A stretch of 64,000 nt of DNA, taken from NCBI RefSeq assembly GCF_000422825.1, contig NZ_AUGU01000014.1, positions 486,842 to 550,841 on the forward strand, given 5' to 3'. A program made the translations under genes and the position numbers. The notes under the pieces were generated by a model. That model saw only the letters and a program-made list of their open reading frames with translations. It did not search any database and was not told the DNA's origin. Origin of the DNA: Nocardioides insulae DSM 17944. GTDB taxonomy: Bacteria > Actinomycetota > Actinomycetes > Propionibacteriales > Nocardioidaceae. Numbering within the stretch: position 1 is the stretch's first letter; every line of letters starts with the position of its first letter. This document shows, one piece after another, positions 8,509 through 18,344 of this stretch.

Positions 8509-9975
8509 GTGGACGTCTTGGAGCTCGCGCGGTGGCAGTTCGGGATCGTCACCGTCTACCACTTCCTGTTCGTGCCCCTGACCATCGGGCTCACGATGCT
8601 GGTCGCCCTGATGGAGGCGATCTGGCTCAAGACCAAGAACCCCGACTGGTATCGCCTCACCCGGTTCTTCGGCAAGCTGATGCTGATCAACTTCGCCATC
8701 GGTGTCGCCACCGGCCTGGTGCAGGAGTTCCAGTTCGGGATGAACTGGTCGGACTACTCCCGCTTCGTGGGAGACATCTTCGGCGCTCCGCTGGCGGTCG
8801 AGGCACTGCTCGCCTTCTTCCTGGAGTCGACCTTCCTGGGCCTGTGGATCTTCGGCTGGGACAAACTGCCGCGCGGACTGCACAACGCCTGCATGTGGAT
8901 CGTGCACGTGGGCACCCTGGCCTCCTCGTGGTTCATCCTGGCGGCCAACTCGTGGATGCAGAACCCCGTCGGCTACGAGTTCAACCCCGACACCGGACGG
9001 GCCGAGCTGACCGACTTCGCGGCGGTGATGTTCAACGAGGTGCAGCTCGGCACCTTCCCGCACGTCATCGGAGCGGCCTACATGACCGCCGGGGCGTTCC
9101 TGGTCGGCATCGCCGCCTGGCTCTATCACAAGAAGCGGGAGCAGCCCGACGAACAGCGGATGTACAAGCGCAGCATCCGCCTCGGCGCCTGGGTGATGCT
9201 CCTCTTCGGTGCCAGCGTCGCGGTGAGTGGCGATGTCCAGGGCAAGATCATGACCGACGTCCAGCCGATGAAGATGGCGGCCGCCGAGGCCCTCTACGAG
9301 ACCTCCGACACCTGTGCGCCCTTCTCGGTGCTCACCATCGGCACCCGCGACGGCACGGAGGAGAAGTGGGCCCTGGAGATCCCCTGCCTGCTCTCGTTCC
9401 TGGCCACCGGCCACTTCGACCAGAAGGTCGAGGGCATCAACGACCTGCGTGAGCAGTACGTCGAGACCTACGGCCAGGACCCCGGTGCGTCGTACTACTC
9501 CGCCGGCGACTACGTGCCCAACATCCCGGTGACCTACTGGACCTTCCGCTGGATGATGGGGCTCGGCGTCGCGGCCGCCTTCGGCGGTGCCCTGATCCTG
9601 TGGCTGACCCGGAAGGGGCGTACGCCGGGAGGCAGATGGTTCCCCGTGCTCGCGATCTCGATCCCGGTGATGGCGGTCCTGGCCAACTCGATGGGCTGGA
9701 TCTTCACCGAGATGGGCCGCCAGCCCTGGGTGGTCTTCGGCCTGCTGACCACCGAGAACGGCGTCTCGCCGGGCGTGGGCGCCGGTGAGGTGTGGCTCTC
9801 GATGGGCAGCTTCACCGCGCTGTACGCCGTCCTGGCGGTGGTCGAGATCGGCCTGCTGGCCCGGGTGGTGAAGAAGGGCGCCGACCCGTTCGTCGAACCG
9901 CCCGAGCCCTCGCTGTCCGGAGGCGGGAAGGACGACGACCAGGACAGCGATCAGCCCCTCACCTTCGCCTACTGA
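8509..9975 (+). CDS. cydA: Cytochrome bd ubiquinol/menaquinol oxidase subunit I
   Basis: Large haem-bearing subunit of the high-affinity terminal oxidase; oxidises quinol and reduces oxygen to water in the cytoplasmic membrane. At 488 residues with about nine helices and the short Q-loop form. Haem ligands can be matched: His18 (VYHFLFVPLTIG), His185 (GTFPHVIGAAYM) and Met402 in EMGRQPW. The acidic block LAVEALLAFFLESTFLG is also present. The GTG start at 8509 gives the typical N-terminus VDVLELARWQFGIVT; an out-of-frame ATG overlaps it. It is followed by cydB and cydDC in one direction, a complete bd oxidase locus. Confidence 0.97.
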   Translation: MDVLELARWQFGIVTVYHFLFVPLTIGLTMLVALMEAIWLKTKNPDWYRLTRFFGKLMLINFAIGVATGLVQEFQFGMNWSDYSRFVGDIFGAPLAVEALLAFFLESTFLGLWIFGWDKLPRGLHNACMWIVHVGTLASSWFILAANSWMQNPVGYEFNPDTGRAELTDFAAVMFNEVQLGTFPHVIGAAYMTAGAFLVGIAAWLYHKKREQPDEQRMYKRSIRLGAWVMLLFGASVAVSGDVQGKIMTDVQPMKMAAAEALYETSDTCAPFSVLTIGTRDGTEEKWALEIPCLLSFLATGHFDQKVEGINDLREQYVETYGQDPGASYYSAGDYVPNIPVTYWTFRWMMGLGVAAAFGGALILWLTRKGRTPGGRWFPVLAISIPVMAVLANSMGWIFTEMGRQPWVVFGLLTTENGVSPGVGAGEVWLSMGSFTALYAVLAVVEIGLLARVVKKGADPFVEPPEPSLSGGGKDDDQDSDQPLTFAY

Positions 9976-10001
9976 GGCGGACAGGCGACGAAGGACAACT
10001 C

Positions 10002-11018
10002 ATGGAACTCACCACCATCTGGTTCTGCCTCATCGCGATCCTGTGGGTCGGCTACTTCGTGCTGGAGGGCTTCGACTTCGGGGTGGGGATGCTGCTGCCC
10101 GTCCTGGCCAAGAACAACCGCGAGCGCCGGGTGCTGATCAACACCATCGGACCGGTGTGGGACGGCAACGAGGTCTGGCTGCTGACCGCCGGCGGTGCGA
10201 CCTTCGCCGCCTTCCCGGAGTGGTACGCCACCTTGTTCTCCGGGTTCTACGTGCCCCTGCTGCTGATCCTGCTCGCCCTGATCGTGCGCGGGGTGGCCTT
10301 CGAATACCGGCACCAGCGCCCGGGGGCGACCTGGGCCGGTTGGTGGGACCGAGCCGTGATCGTCGGCTCCTACGTGCCGGCTTTCCTGTGGGGCGTGGCG
10401 TTCGCCAACATCGTGCACGGCGTGCCGATCGACGCCGACAAGGAGTTCACCGGCACCGTGTTCACCCTGCTCAACCCGTACGCCCTGCTCGGCGGCCTGG
10501 TCACCCTGAGCCTGTTCTGGACCCACGGCGCGATGTTCCTGGCGCTGAAGACCGACGGCGAGATCCGGGCCCGGGCGCGGGCGATGGCGGTGCGCTCCGG
10601 GGTGGTCGCCGCGGTGCTGGCGGTGGTGTTCCTGGTGCTGACCCAGGTGGACACCGGTGACGCCTGGTCACTGGCGATGTTCGTGATCGCCGCCGTGGCC
10701 CTGGTCGCCGGGATCGCCGCAGCCGCCACCGCTCGGGAGGGCTGGGCCTTCGTGGGCACCTTCATCACCATCGCCCTGGCCGTCGGGGGACTGTTCGTGG
10801 CGCTGTTCCCGGACGTGATGCCCTCCACCACCGACGCGGCGTACTCGCTGACGGTGACCAACGCCGCGGCCACCGACTACACCCTGAAGATCATGACCAT
10901 CGTGGCCTGCATCTTCACCCCGATCGTGATCTGCTACCAGGCCTGGACCTACTGGGTCTTCCGCAAGCGGATCGCGGTCCATCACATCCCCGAGGAGGAG
11001 CTCGAGGGAGCGCACTGA
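10002..11018 (+). CDS. cydB: Cytochrome bd oxidase subunit II
   Basis: Second membrane subunit of the bd oxidase, 338 residues with about eight to nine helices. The N-terminus MELTTIWFCLIAILWVGYFV and the block LEGFDFGVGMLLP are diagnostic. Another conserved stretch is TIGPVWDGNEVWLL. The open frame runs upstream into cydA, but the ATG at 10002 has AAGGA nine bases before it and matches the family start. The gap to cydA is 26 bases and to cydDC six bases, so the three form one transcription unit. Confidence 0.97.
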   Translation: MELTTIWFCLIAILWVGYFVLEGFDFGVGMLLPVLAKNNRERRVLINTIGPVWDGNEVWLLTAGGATFAAFPEWYATLFSGFYVPLLLILLALIVRGVAFEYRHQRPGATWAGWWDRAVIVGSYVPAFLWGVAFANIVHGVPIDADKEFTGTVFTLLNPYALLGGLVTLSLFWTHGAMFLALKTDGEIRARARAMAVRSGVVAAVLAVVFLVLTQVDTGDAWSLAMFVIAAVALVAGIAAAATAREGWAFVGTFITIALAVGGLFVALFPDVMPSTTDAAYSLTVTNAAATDYTLKIMTIVACIFTPIVICYQAWTYWVFRKRIAVHHIPEEELEGAH

Positions 11019-11024
11019 TCCTCC

Positions 11025-14000
11025 GTGAGCGTGCGACCCAGCGACCCCCGGATCCGACAGCAACTCGCCCCGGCGACCCGGCCCCTCACCGGGGTGGCGG
11101 TGACCGGCGTACTGACCTCGCTCCTGATGATCGGGCAGGCCTGGGCGGTGACCGAACTGGTGGTCGCCGCCCTGGATGGCGCCGCGGTGGTCGGCTGGGC
11201 GGCCCTGGTCGCGGCCGTGTTCACCGCCCGCGGTCTGGTCGGCTGGCTCGGTGATTGCCTGGCGGCGTCCGCGGCGGCGACCGTGGGTGCCGGCGTACGG
11301 CGGCGGGTGCTGGGTGCGATCCTCTCCGGGGCCGGGCGCCGGCGTCCCAGCGGTGAGCTGGCGACACTGGCCACGCGGGGCGCCGCCGCGGCCGAGCCGT
11401 ACCTCACCCGCTACCTGCCGGCGCTGGTGCTGGCCGGCGTACTGCCCTGTCTCACCCTGATCGCGATCGCGGTGGTCGATCCGCTGAGCGCGCTGATCGT
11501 GCTCCTGACCCTGCCGCTGATCCCGGTGTTCGGCATCCTGGTCGGCCTCGCGACCCGCGACCAGGCCACCTCGCAGTGGCGCACGATGGCCTCGCTCTCG
11601 AGCCACTTCGTGGACGTGATGCGCGGCCTGCCCACCCTGGTGGCCTTCCGCCGGGCGGGGCACCAGTCGGGCGTCATCCGCGAGGTCACCGACCGCTACC
11701 GACGGCGGACCCTGGCCACGCTCAAGATCGCGTTCGCCTCCTCGGGGGTGCTCGAACTGGTCGCGACCATCTCGGTCGCGCTGGTCGCGGTGACGGTCGG
11801 TCTGCGGCTGGCGCACGGCTCGATCCCGCTGGAACAGGCGCTGGTCGTGCTCCTGCTGGCACCCGAGGCCTACTGGCCGCTGCGTCGGGTCGGCGCGGAG
11901 TTCCATGCCGCCGCCGAGGGGGTCGCAACCTTCGAGGCCGCCGCGGGACTGGACCCCGCTGGCCACGTCGATCCCGGGGATGGCCGGGCCTGCCGGCTCG
12001 CGCCCGGTGAGGCGCCGGCCCGACTGGTCGAGGTGTCCCTGACCTATCCCGGTCGCCGGGTGCCCGCGTTGAGGCCGCTCACCGTCGAGATCCCGGCACG
12101 AGGCGTCACCGCCGTCGCCGGTCCCTCCGGGTGCGGCAAGTCGACCCTGCTCGCCGTCCTCGCCGGCGAACTCGAGCCCTCCCAGGGGTACGCCGACCTC
12201 CCGTCGCCCGACCAGGTGGCCCACCTGCCGCAGCGCCCGGTCTTCGTGGCCGGCACCCTCGCCGACAACCTCCGGCTGGCCGCTCCCGACGCGAGCGAGG
12301 CTCGGCTGTGGGAGGCGCTGGAACAGGTCGTGCTGGCGGACCGGGTGCGCGCGCTCCCGGCCGGGCTCGACACCTCGCTGGGTGAGGACGGCGGCACCCT
12401 CTCCGGGGGTGAGCGGGCCCGGCTCGCCCTCGCCCGGATCGTGCTCTCCGACCGGCCCTGGATCCTGCTCGACGAACCCACCGCCCATCTCGATGAGCTC
12501 ACCGAACGCGTCGTCTCGCACACCGTCGCCCGCCTGGGCCACACCCGCGCCGTCGTCCTCGTCGCCCACCGCCCCGCACTGCTCGACCTCGCCGATGGGG
12601 TGGTGGAGTTGGTGGGGGCGGGGGAGACGCCCGCACCACCGGTCGACCGTGGACGCGTGCACCTCCCGGGCGGTACCCCCCGGGAGTGCACCGACAGCCC
12701 CGGTGATGGGGCTCCGCAGCCCGAGGGGACGGCGTCGGCGGACACCGCGACCATCCGAGCAGGCGCACTCGCGCAGCAGGAGGACACACCGCCGCCGCTC
12801 GGGCGGCGCCGGCTCTGGCAGGCCACCGCACTGGCGGCGGGGGCGACCCTGTGCGGGGTGGCGCTGACGGCCACCTCGGGCTGGCTGATCGTGCAGGCCT
12901 CGGCGATGCCACCGGTGCTGACCCTGCTGGTGGCCATCGTGGGGGTGCGGGCGTTCGGGCTGGGCCGGCCGGTGCTGCGGTACGCCGAGCGGCTGCGTTC
13001 CCACGACGCCGCCCTGCGTCTGCTGGGGGAGCGCCGGGTCGAGGTGTACGACGCCGTCGTGCCGCTCACCCCGGGCGGACTGCGGCGCGACGGGCGTCGG
13101 CGGGGCGACGTCCTGGCCGCGATCGTCGAGGACGTGGACAGCGTGCTGGACCGGGAGCTCCGGGTGCTCCTCCCGGTGCGCTCCTTCGTCGTGGTCGCGG
13201 CGGTGGTGACGCTGATCGCCGGCGTGATCGCGCCGGTCGCGGCTCCGGTGGTGCTGGCGACCGCGGCCGTCGCGGGCGGGGCGGGGTACGCCCTGGCCAG
13301 GCGGGGTGCGGCCCGCGCCGAGGAGATCGCGGTGGCCGCGCGGGCCCGGCTCTCCGAGGCGGTGCTGGAGACTGTCCAGACCGCGCCGGAGCTGGTCCGC
13401 TGGCAGGCCACCGGTCAGGCCCTGGCCGGGGTGCGGGAGATCGAGGAGACCCTCGGCCGCGCGACGCGGCGCAGCGCGTGGTGGTCGGGTGCTGCCCAGG
13501 CGGTGGTGCTGGTGGTCTGCGGCGTGGCGATGGGGCTGATGGCCGTGCTGACGGCCCCGCTGGTCGGCTCGGGAGAGCTGAGCGGCCCGATGATGGCGCT
13601 GCTGGTGCTGGTGCCGCTCGCTCTGGCCGAGCCGGCCGCCGAACTCGCCACCGCGGGGGCGCTCGACGTACGCACCCGTGCCGCGCTGGCCAGGCTCGAC
13701 GCCCTCACCGAGCGTGAGCCGCTGGTCCGTGATCCCGAGGTGGCCCGGCCCGCGCCCGACGGCACCGGTCTGCTGCTCGACGGGGTGCGGGCGGGGTGGG
13801 GGAAGCGGCCCGCGTTCGAGCACCTCAGCCTGCAGGTCGCGCCGGGTGAGCGGGTGGGGGTGGTCGGCCGCTCCGGTTCTGGCAAGAGCACGCTGGCGGC
13901 CCTGCTGCTCCGCTTCCTCGATCCGACGCTGGGCAGTGTCGCGATCGGCGGTACGCCGCTGCCCGACCTCGCCCTGGACGACGTACGCCGGCGAGTGGGG

Positions 14001-14447
14001 CTGGTCGACGACGACCCCCACGTGTTCGCCTCCACGCTCGCCGAGAACGTTCGGTTCGCCCGTCCCGGCGCCTCCGACGACGCGGTCGAGGACGCGCTGC
14101 GTCGGGCCCACCTCGGCGGCTGGGTCGATGACCTGCCCGAGGGGCTCGGCACCCGCCTGGGGGACGGCGGTGCGGCGGTGTCCGGCGGTGAGCGCGCCCG
14201 GCTCGGTGTTGCCCGATCGCTGCTCGCCGACCAGCCGGTGCTCGTGCTCGACGAACCCACCGCCCACCTCGACACCGCCACCGCCCGCGCCCTCGCGGAG
14301 GAGGTCCTGGCCGAGGGCGGGTGGGCCGAGGAACCGTCGGCGGAGGATCGCGCGCGGGGGCGGCGCAGCGTCGTCTGGATCACGCACGAGCCGGTCGGTC
14401 TCGACCTCGTCGACCGGGTCGTCGACCTCGACGTGCGCGCGCGGTAA
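11025..14447 (+). CDS. cydDC: CydDC fusion: ABC exporter needed for cytochrome bd assembly
   Basis: Single 1140-residue chain joining both halves of the thiol (cysteine/glutathione-type) exporter that supports bd oxidase maturation. First half, CydD-like: membrane domain to about residue 310, Walker A GPSGCGKST near 366-374, signature LSGGERARLALAR and DEPTAHLD. Second half, CydC-like: membrane domain from about 590, Walker A GRSGSGKST near 948-956, signature VSGGERARLGVAR and DEPTAHLD. A linker of about 60 residues rich in Pro, Thr and Gly joins them. Mycobacteria have separate cydD and cydC, while some actinobacteria have fusions. GTG start six bases after cydB. Confidence 0.93.
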   Translation: MSVRPSDPRIRQQLAPATRPLTGVAVTGVLTSLLMIGQAWAVTELVVAALDGAAVVGWAALVAAVFTARGLVGWLGDCLAASAAATVGAGVRRRVLGAILSGAGRRRPSGELATLATRGAAAAEPYLTRYLPALVLAGVLPCLTLIAIAVVDPLSALIVLLTLPLIPVFGILVGLATRDQATSQWRTMASLSSHFVDVMRGLPTLVAFRRAGHQSGVIREVTDRYRRRTLATLKIAFASSGVLELVATISVALVAVTVGLRLAHGSIPLEQALVVLLLAPEAYWPLRRVGAEFHAAAEGVATFEAAAGLDPAGHVDPGDGRACRLAPGEAPARLVEVSLTYPGRRVPALRPLTVEIPARGVTAVAGPSGCGKSTLLAVLAGELEPSQGYADLPSPDQVAHLPQRPVFVAGTLADNLRLAAPDASEARLWEALEQVVLADRVRALPAGLDTSLGEDGGTLSGGERARLALARIVLSDRPWILLDEPTAHLDELTERVVSHTVARLGHTRAVVLVAHRPALLDLADGVVELVGAGETPAPPVDRGRVHLPGGTPRECTDSPGDGAPQPEGTASADTATIRAGALAQQEDTPPPLGRRRLWQATALAAGATLCGVALTATSGWLIVQASAMPPVLTLLVAIVGVRAFGLGRPVLRYAERLRSHDAALRLLGERRVEVYDAVVPLTPGGLRRDGRRRGDVLAAIVEDVDSVLDRELRVLLPVRSFVVVAAVVTLIAGVIAPVAAPVVLATAAVAGGAGYALARRGAARAEEIAVAARARLSEAVLETVQTAPELVRWQATGQALAGVREIEETLGRATRRSAWWSGAAQAVVLVVCGVAMGLMAVLTAPLVGSGELSGPMMALLVLVPLALAEPAAELATAGALDVRTRAALARLDALTEREPLVRDPEVARPAPDGTGLLLDGVRAGWGKRPAFEHLSLQVAPGERVGVVGRSGSGKSTLAALLLRFLDPTLGSVAIGGTPLPDLALDDVRRRVGLVDDDPHVFASTLAENVRFARPGASDDAVEDALRRAHLGGWVDDLPEGLGTRLGDGGAAVSGGERARLGVARSLLADQPVLVLDEPTAHLDTATARALAEEVLAEGGWAEEPSAEDRARGRRSVVWITHEPVGLDLVDRVVDLDVRAR

Positions 14448-14614
14448 CAGGACCGTCCGACACGCCGAGGCGGGGGACGGTGGTGCGGATCGCGCACCGA
14501 TGTGGTCAGGTAGAACACGGTTCGAGTCCTCTGCGGCGCGACCCGGGGCCGGCAAGGGAGCCGACCTGAATCCCGTCCCTGAACGACGATGCAGGCAGAG
14601 GTGACCTCGGGCAG

Positions 14615-15259
14615 GTGTGGCAGTTCATCCAGGATCGATGGCAATCCATCGCCTTCGACAGCTACCAACATGCCAGCCTGGTCATCCAGTGCGTGCTCCT
14701 GGCCACGATCATCGCGGTGGCCCTGGCGGCGGTGATCGCCCGGACCAAGGGGCTCGAGCCCATCGCCGGGGCGCTGTCCGCGATCGGACTGACCATCCCG
14801 TCCTTCGCCCTGATCGGGATCCTGATCCCCGTCACCCAGCTCGGTACGACGACGGCGGTCGTGGTGGTCACCTTCTACGCCTTCCTGCCGGTGCTGCGCA
14901 ACGCCGTGGTCGGCCTGGCCGGCGTGGACCGCACCCTGGTCGAGTCCGCCCGGGGGATGGGGATGGGCTCCCTGGCCATCCTGATGCGTGTCCAGCTGCC
15001 GCTGGCCTGGCCGGTGATCCATGCCGGCATCCGGATCTCGACCCAGATGTCGATGGGCGTCGCGGCGATCTCGGCGTACGTCCTGGGTCCGGGGCTGGGC
15101 AAGTACACCTTCGACGCGCTCGCGACCGAGGGCAGCGCCAACTCCATGTACAACGCCCTGATCGGGGTCTTCGGGGTCGTCATCATCGCGCTCATCGTCG
15201 ACGCGCTGCTGCTGCTCCTCGGCCGCCTGACCATCTCGAAGGGAATCCGCATCGCATGA
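14615..15259 (+). CDS. opuCB: Osmoprotectant ABC transporter permease (OpuCB/ProW type)
   Basis: Inner-membrane permease of 214 residues with about five to six helices. The start GTG at 14615 yields VWQFIQDRWQSIAF. The cytoplasmic coupling (EAA) region appears as TLVESARGMGMGSLAILMRVQLPLAWPVI, cut here into VESARGMGMGS and LPLAWPVIHAG. It overlaps the ATPase gene by four bases (ATGA). Four genes (permease, ATPase, permease, binding protein) form a complete opuC-type uptake system for glycine betaine, choline or carnitine; the exact substrate is inferred from family, not shown. Confidence 0.9.
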   Translation: MWQFIQDRWQSIAFDSYQHASLVIQCVLLATIIAVALAAVIARTKGLEPIAGALSAIGLTIPSFALIGILIPVTQLGTTTAVVVVTFYAFLPVLRNAVVGLAGVDRTLVESARGMGMGSLAILMRVQLPLAWPVIHAGIRISTQMSMGVAAISAYVLGPGLGKYTFDALATEGSANSMYNALIGVFGVVIIALIVDALLLLLGRLTISKGIRIA

Positions 15260-16488
15260 CCTCCCCCGACACCCAGCCCGAGCCCGGCGCCGAGAGCGTG
15301 GGGACGATCAGCGGCGCCGAACTCACCCTCGACAAGGTCACCAAGCGCTACTCGGGGCAGAAGGCCGCGGCCGTCGACGAACTGAGCCTGACCATCCCGG
15401 CGGGCGAGATCGTGATGTTCGTCGGCCCGTCCGGATGCGGTAAGACGACCTCGCTGAAGATGATCAACCGGCTGGTCGAGCCGACCTCCGGCACGATCTC
15501 GATCGACGGCCAGGACATCCGCCGGCAGAACGTCAACAGCCTGCGCCGCCAGATCGGCTACGTCATCCAGGGCGGCAGCCTGTTCCCGCACCAGAGCGTC
15601 GCACAGAACATCGCGACCGTCCCGAAGCTGCTGGGCTGGGACAAGGCCCGCATCTCCGCGCGCGTCGAAGAACTGTTGGACCTGGTGGGACTCGACCCGC
15701 GGCGGTACGCCGACCGCTACCCGCGCGAGCTCTCCGGGGGCCAACAGCAGCGGGTCGGGGTCGCCCGCGGCCTGGCGGCCGACCCGCCGGTGATCCTGAT
15801 GGACGAGCCGTTCGGCGCGGTCGACCCGATCACCCGGCAGCGACTCCAGGACGAACTGCTCTCCATCCAGCGCGAGCTGCGCAAGACCATCGTCTGTGTC
15901 ACCCACGACATCGATGAGGCGATCAAGCTGGGCGACCGGATCCTGATCCTCCAGGAGGGTGCCCAGATCGCGCAGTACGACACCCCGGAGAACATCCTCG
16001 CCGCCCCGGCCAACGAATTCGTCGAGGACTTCGTGGGCGCCGGTTCCACGCTCAAGCAGCTCTCCTTGACCCGGGTGCGCGACGTCGACCTCTCCCAGGG
16101 CGTCACGGCCCGGGCCGGGGATCCGGCCGATCCCGTGCTGGCCGAGGCCCGGGCCCAGCGCGCCACCGGCGTCGTGGTGCTGGACCGACGCAACCGTCCC
16201 ATCGACTGGATCCGGCTGCGGCAGTTGAAGCCGGGCTCGACCGTGCCCTCGCGGGTGGATGAGGACCTCACCACCCTCGACGAGGACGCCACCCTCAACG
16301 ACGCCCTCGACACGATGCTGACCTCCTCCTTCGGCAGCGCCGTGGTCACCGGTGAACGCGATCGCTACCTCGGGTTGATCGACTTCGACACCGTCGTCTC
16401 CCACATGCGGGCAGTGGAGGAATCCGCCCAGGAGGCGGTGGACGCCGCCGAGTCCGGTTCGGCGGGTCCGGGGGAGGCGGAGGCGTGA
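15256..16488 (+). CDS. opuCA: Osmoprotectant ABC transporter ATP-binding protein with CBS domains
   Basis: ATPase of 410 residues powering the opuC-type importer. The ABC domain (about residues 20-260) has Walker A FVGPSGCGKTTSLKM, Q-loop VIQGGSLFPHQ, signature LSGGQQQRVGVARGLA and Walker B VILMDEPFGAVDP. A C-terminal region (about 280-390) has two CBS-type repeats, which in this family sense ionic strength or cyclic di-AMP. The last 20 residues are Ala/Glu/Ser rich. Start ATG overlaps the preceding stop, and its own stop overlaps the next start (GTGA). Confidence 0.95.
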   Translation: MTSPDTQPEPGAESVGTISGAELTLDKVTKRYSGQKAAAVDELSLTIPAGEIVMFVGPSGCGKTTSLKMINRLVEPTSGTISIDGQDIRRQNVNSLRRQIGYVIQGGSLFPHQSVAQNIATVPKLLGWDKARISARVEELLDLVGLDPRRYADRYPRELSGGQQQRVGVARGLAADPPVILMDEPFGAVDPITRQRLQDELLSIQRELRKTIVCVTHDIDEAIKLGDRILILQEGAQIAQYDTPENILAAPANEFVEDFVGAGSTLKQLSLTRVRDVDLSQGVTARAGDPADPVLAEARAQRATGVVVLDRRNRPIDWIRLRQLKPGSTVPSRVDEDLTTLDEDATLNDALDTMLTSSFGSAVVTGERDRYLGLIDFDTVVSHMRAVEESAQEAVDAAESGSAGPGEAEA

Positions 16489-17297
16489 GCATCGCTGAGC
16501 CCGCCCTCGAGCCCGACGCCGCCCCGGCGGCCCAGGACTCCTCCTCGACCTCGCGACTGGATCGCGAGCAGTGGCTCATGCTCGTCCTGCCGCCACTGCT
16601 CATCGTGGCCGGCAGCATCGGGTTCCTCTGGTGGCGGTCCACGGCGGAGTTGGACTCGGTGGAGGCCAACGCGCTGCGGTGGTCCGAGATCGGTCGGCAG
16701 ACCGTCGAGCACATCGAGCTGACCTTCGTCTCGGCCGCCATCGTGGTCCTGCTCGCCGTACCCCTGGGCGTGCTGCTGACCCGGCAGCGGTTCCGGCCGC
16801 TCACCCCGTTCGCGATCGGTCTGGCCAACGCCGGCCAGGCGGCGCCCTCCGTGGGTCTGATCGTGCTCCTGTTCCTGTGGCTCAACGGCACCGGGCTCTC
16901 CGGCTTCTGGATCTCGATCATCGCGCTGTCGATCTACGGCATCCTGCCGGTGCTGCGCAACACCATCACCGGCGTCGAGGGTGTCGACCAGACCCTGATC
17001 GAGGCGGGGCGCGGGGTCGGGATGACCTCGTTCGGCACCCTGCTCCACATCGAGATGAGGCTGGCCGTGCCGGTCATCATGTCGGGCCTGCGCACGGCGC
17101 TGGTGCTGATCGCCGGCACGGCAGCGCTGGCCACCTTCGTCAACGGCGGCGGCCTCGGTCAGACCCTGTACGCCGGCATCTCGCTGTTCCGGATCTCGCT
17201 GATGGTCTCGGGTGCGCTGCTGGTGGCGATGCTGGCCCTGTTCATCGAGTGGTTGGGTCGGCTGCTCGAGCTCGCCGCCCGGCCCAAGGGGCTGTGA
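16485..17297 (+). CDS. opuCD: Osmoprotectant ABC transporter permease (OpuCD type)
   Basis: Second permease of the system, 270 residues. After a hydrophilic tail of about 28 residues come six helices, the first LMLVLPPLLIVAGSIGFLWW. The coupling loop is visible as LIEAGRGVGMTSFGTL with LAVPVIMSGLRT after it. It overlaps the ATPase gene by four bases and the binding-protein gene at its stop. Together with the first permease it gives a heterodimeric channel. Confidence 0.92.
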   Translation: MSIAEPALEPDAAPAAQDSSSTSRLDREQWLMLVLPPLLIVAGSIGFLWWRSTAELDSVEANALRWSEIGRQTVEHIELTFVSAAIVVLLAVPLGVLLTRQRFRPLTPFAIGLANAGQAAPSVGLIVLLFLWLNGTGLSGFWISIIALSIYGILPVLRNTITGVEGVDQTLIEAGRGVGMTSFGTLLHIEMRLAVPVIMSGLRTALVLIAGTAALATFVNGGGLGQTLYAGISLFRISLMVSGALLVAMLALFIEWLGRLLELAARPKGL

Positions 17298-18286
17298 TGG
17301 TGTCCGCGCGCATCCGCCGTCGGGCGGCGACCGGTGTGGCCGCCCTGCTCGCCCTGGCCGTCTCCGGGTGCGGACTCGGTACCGCCGGGGGGCGGGTGCT
17401 CTCCGGTGACCTGGCCGGCCCGGTGGAGGGCATCTCCCTGGACGGCGCCGAGATCTCGGTCGGGTCGAAGAACTTCAGCGAGTCGGTCATCCTCGGCAAG
17501 ATCGCCACCACCATGTTCGCCTCGGCCGGGGCCGAGGTCGCCGACCTGACCAACATCCCCGGCTCGGCGGCGGCCCGACAGGCTCAGCTGGACGGTCAGA
17601 TCGACACCAGCTGGGAGTACACCGGCACCGCCTGGATCACCTACTTCGGTGAGGACACCGTGATCACCGACCCGCAGGAGTCGTGGGAGGCGGTCAGTGC
17701 CCGGGACCAGGAGGACAACGACATCACCTGGCTGCCGCCGGCTCCGATGAACAACACCTACGGCTTCGCGGTCACTCGTGAGTTCGCGGAGCGGACCGGG
17801 ATCACCAAGCTCTCCGAGATCCAGGACCTGCCCGTCGATCAGCGGACCTTCTGCATCGAGTCGGAGTTCGCCAACCGGCCGGACGGGCTGCCCGGCATGC
17901 TGAAGGCCTACGACATCCCCGAGGGACCGAACGGCGTGCCGCGCGACAACCTGCAGACCTACCAGACCGGAGCCATCTACACCGCCACCGCGGAGGGCGA
18001 GTGCAACTTCGGCGAGGTGTTCACCACCGACGGCCGGATCAAGGCCCTCGATCTGCAGGTGCTCGAGGACGACCGGGCCTACTTCCCCAACTACAGCGTC
18101 TCGCTCACGATCCGCGACGACCTGCTCGACGACTACCCCCAGATCGCGGACCTGATCAACCCGATCAGCGCGAAGCTCACCGACGAGGTCCTGATCGAAC
18201 TCAACTCGCAGGTCGACGTCGAGGGCCGCGAACCGGTCGAGGTCGCCTACGACTGGCTCGTCGAGCAGGGGTTCATCACCGAGTGA
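17297..18286 (+). CDS. opuCC: Osmoprotectant-binding lipoprotein (OpuCC/OpuAC family)
   Basis: Extracellular substrate-binding protein of 329 residues. It has a basic start, a hydrophobic stretch and a lipobox ending VSGC (Cys near residue 25), so it should be lipid-anchored. The mature part begins ISVGSKNFSESVILGKIATT, the hallmark of the glycine betaine/choline binding family, and contains DTSWEYTGTAW. Start choice: GTG 17294, ATG 17297 and GTG 17300 are adjacent; ATG is used here, while the GTG would make the usual four-base overlap. Last gene of the transporter operon. Confidence 0.93.
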   Translation: MVSARIRRRAATGVAALLALAVSGCGLGTAGGRVLSGDLAGPVEGISLDGAEISVGSKNFSESVILGKIATTMFASAGAEVADLTNIPGSAAARQAQLDGQIDTSWEYTGTAWITYFGEDTVITDPQESWEAVSARDQEDNDITWLPPAPMNNTYGFAVTREFAERTGITKLSEIQDLPVDQRTFCIESEFANRPDGLPGMLKAYDIPEGPNGVPRDNLQTYQTGAIYTATAEGECNFGEVFTTDGRIKALDLQVLEDDRAYFPNYSVSLTIRDDLLDDYPQIADLINPISAKLTDEVLIELNSQVDVEGREPVEVAYDWLVEQGFITE

Positions 18287-18344
18287 GGCATGGGTGGCCT
18301 CCTCGCGATGGTGCCGCGTACGTCGGGTTCGGCAGGGTCGCCGG

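Noticed and set aside
14490..14550. tRNA-like stretch with a TTCGAGTCC T-loop motif
   Set aside because: The flanking bases do not form a T stem, and no acceptor or anticodon stem can be drawn.
10668..14555. 1295-residue minus-strand frame opposite cydDC
   Set aside because: High-GC antisense shadow with low-complexity composition; the plus strand carries complete ABC motifs.
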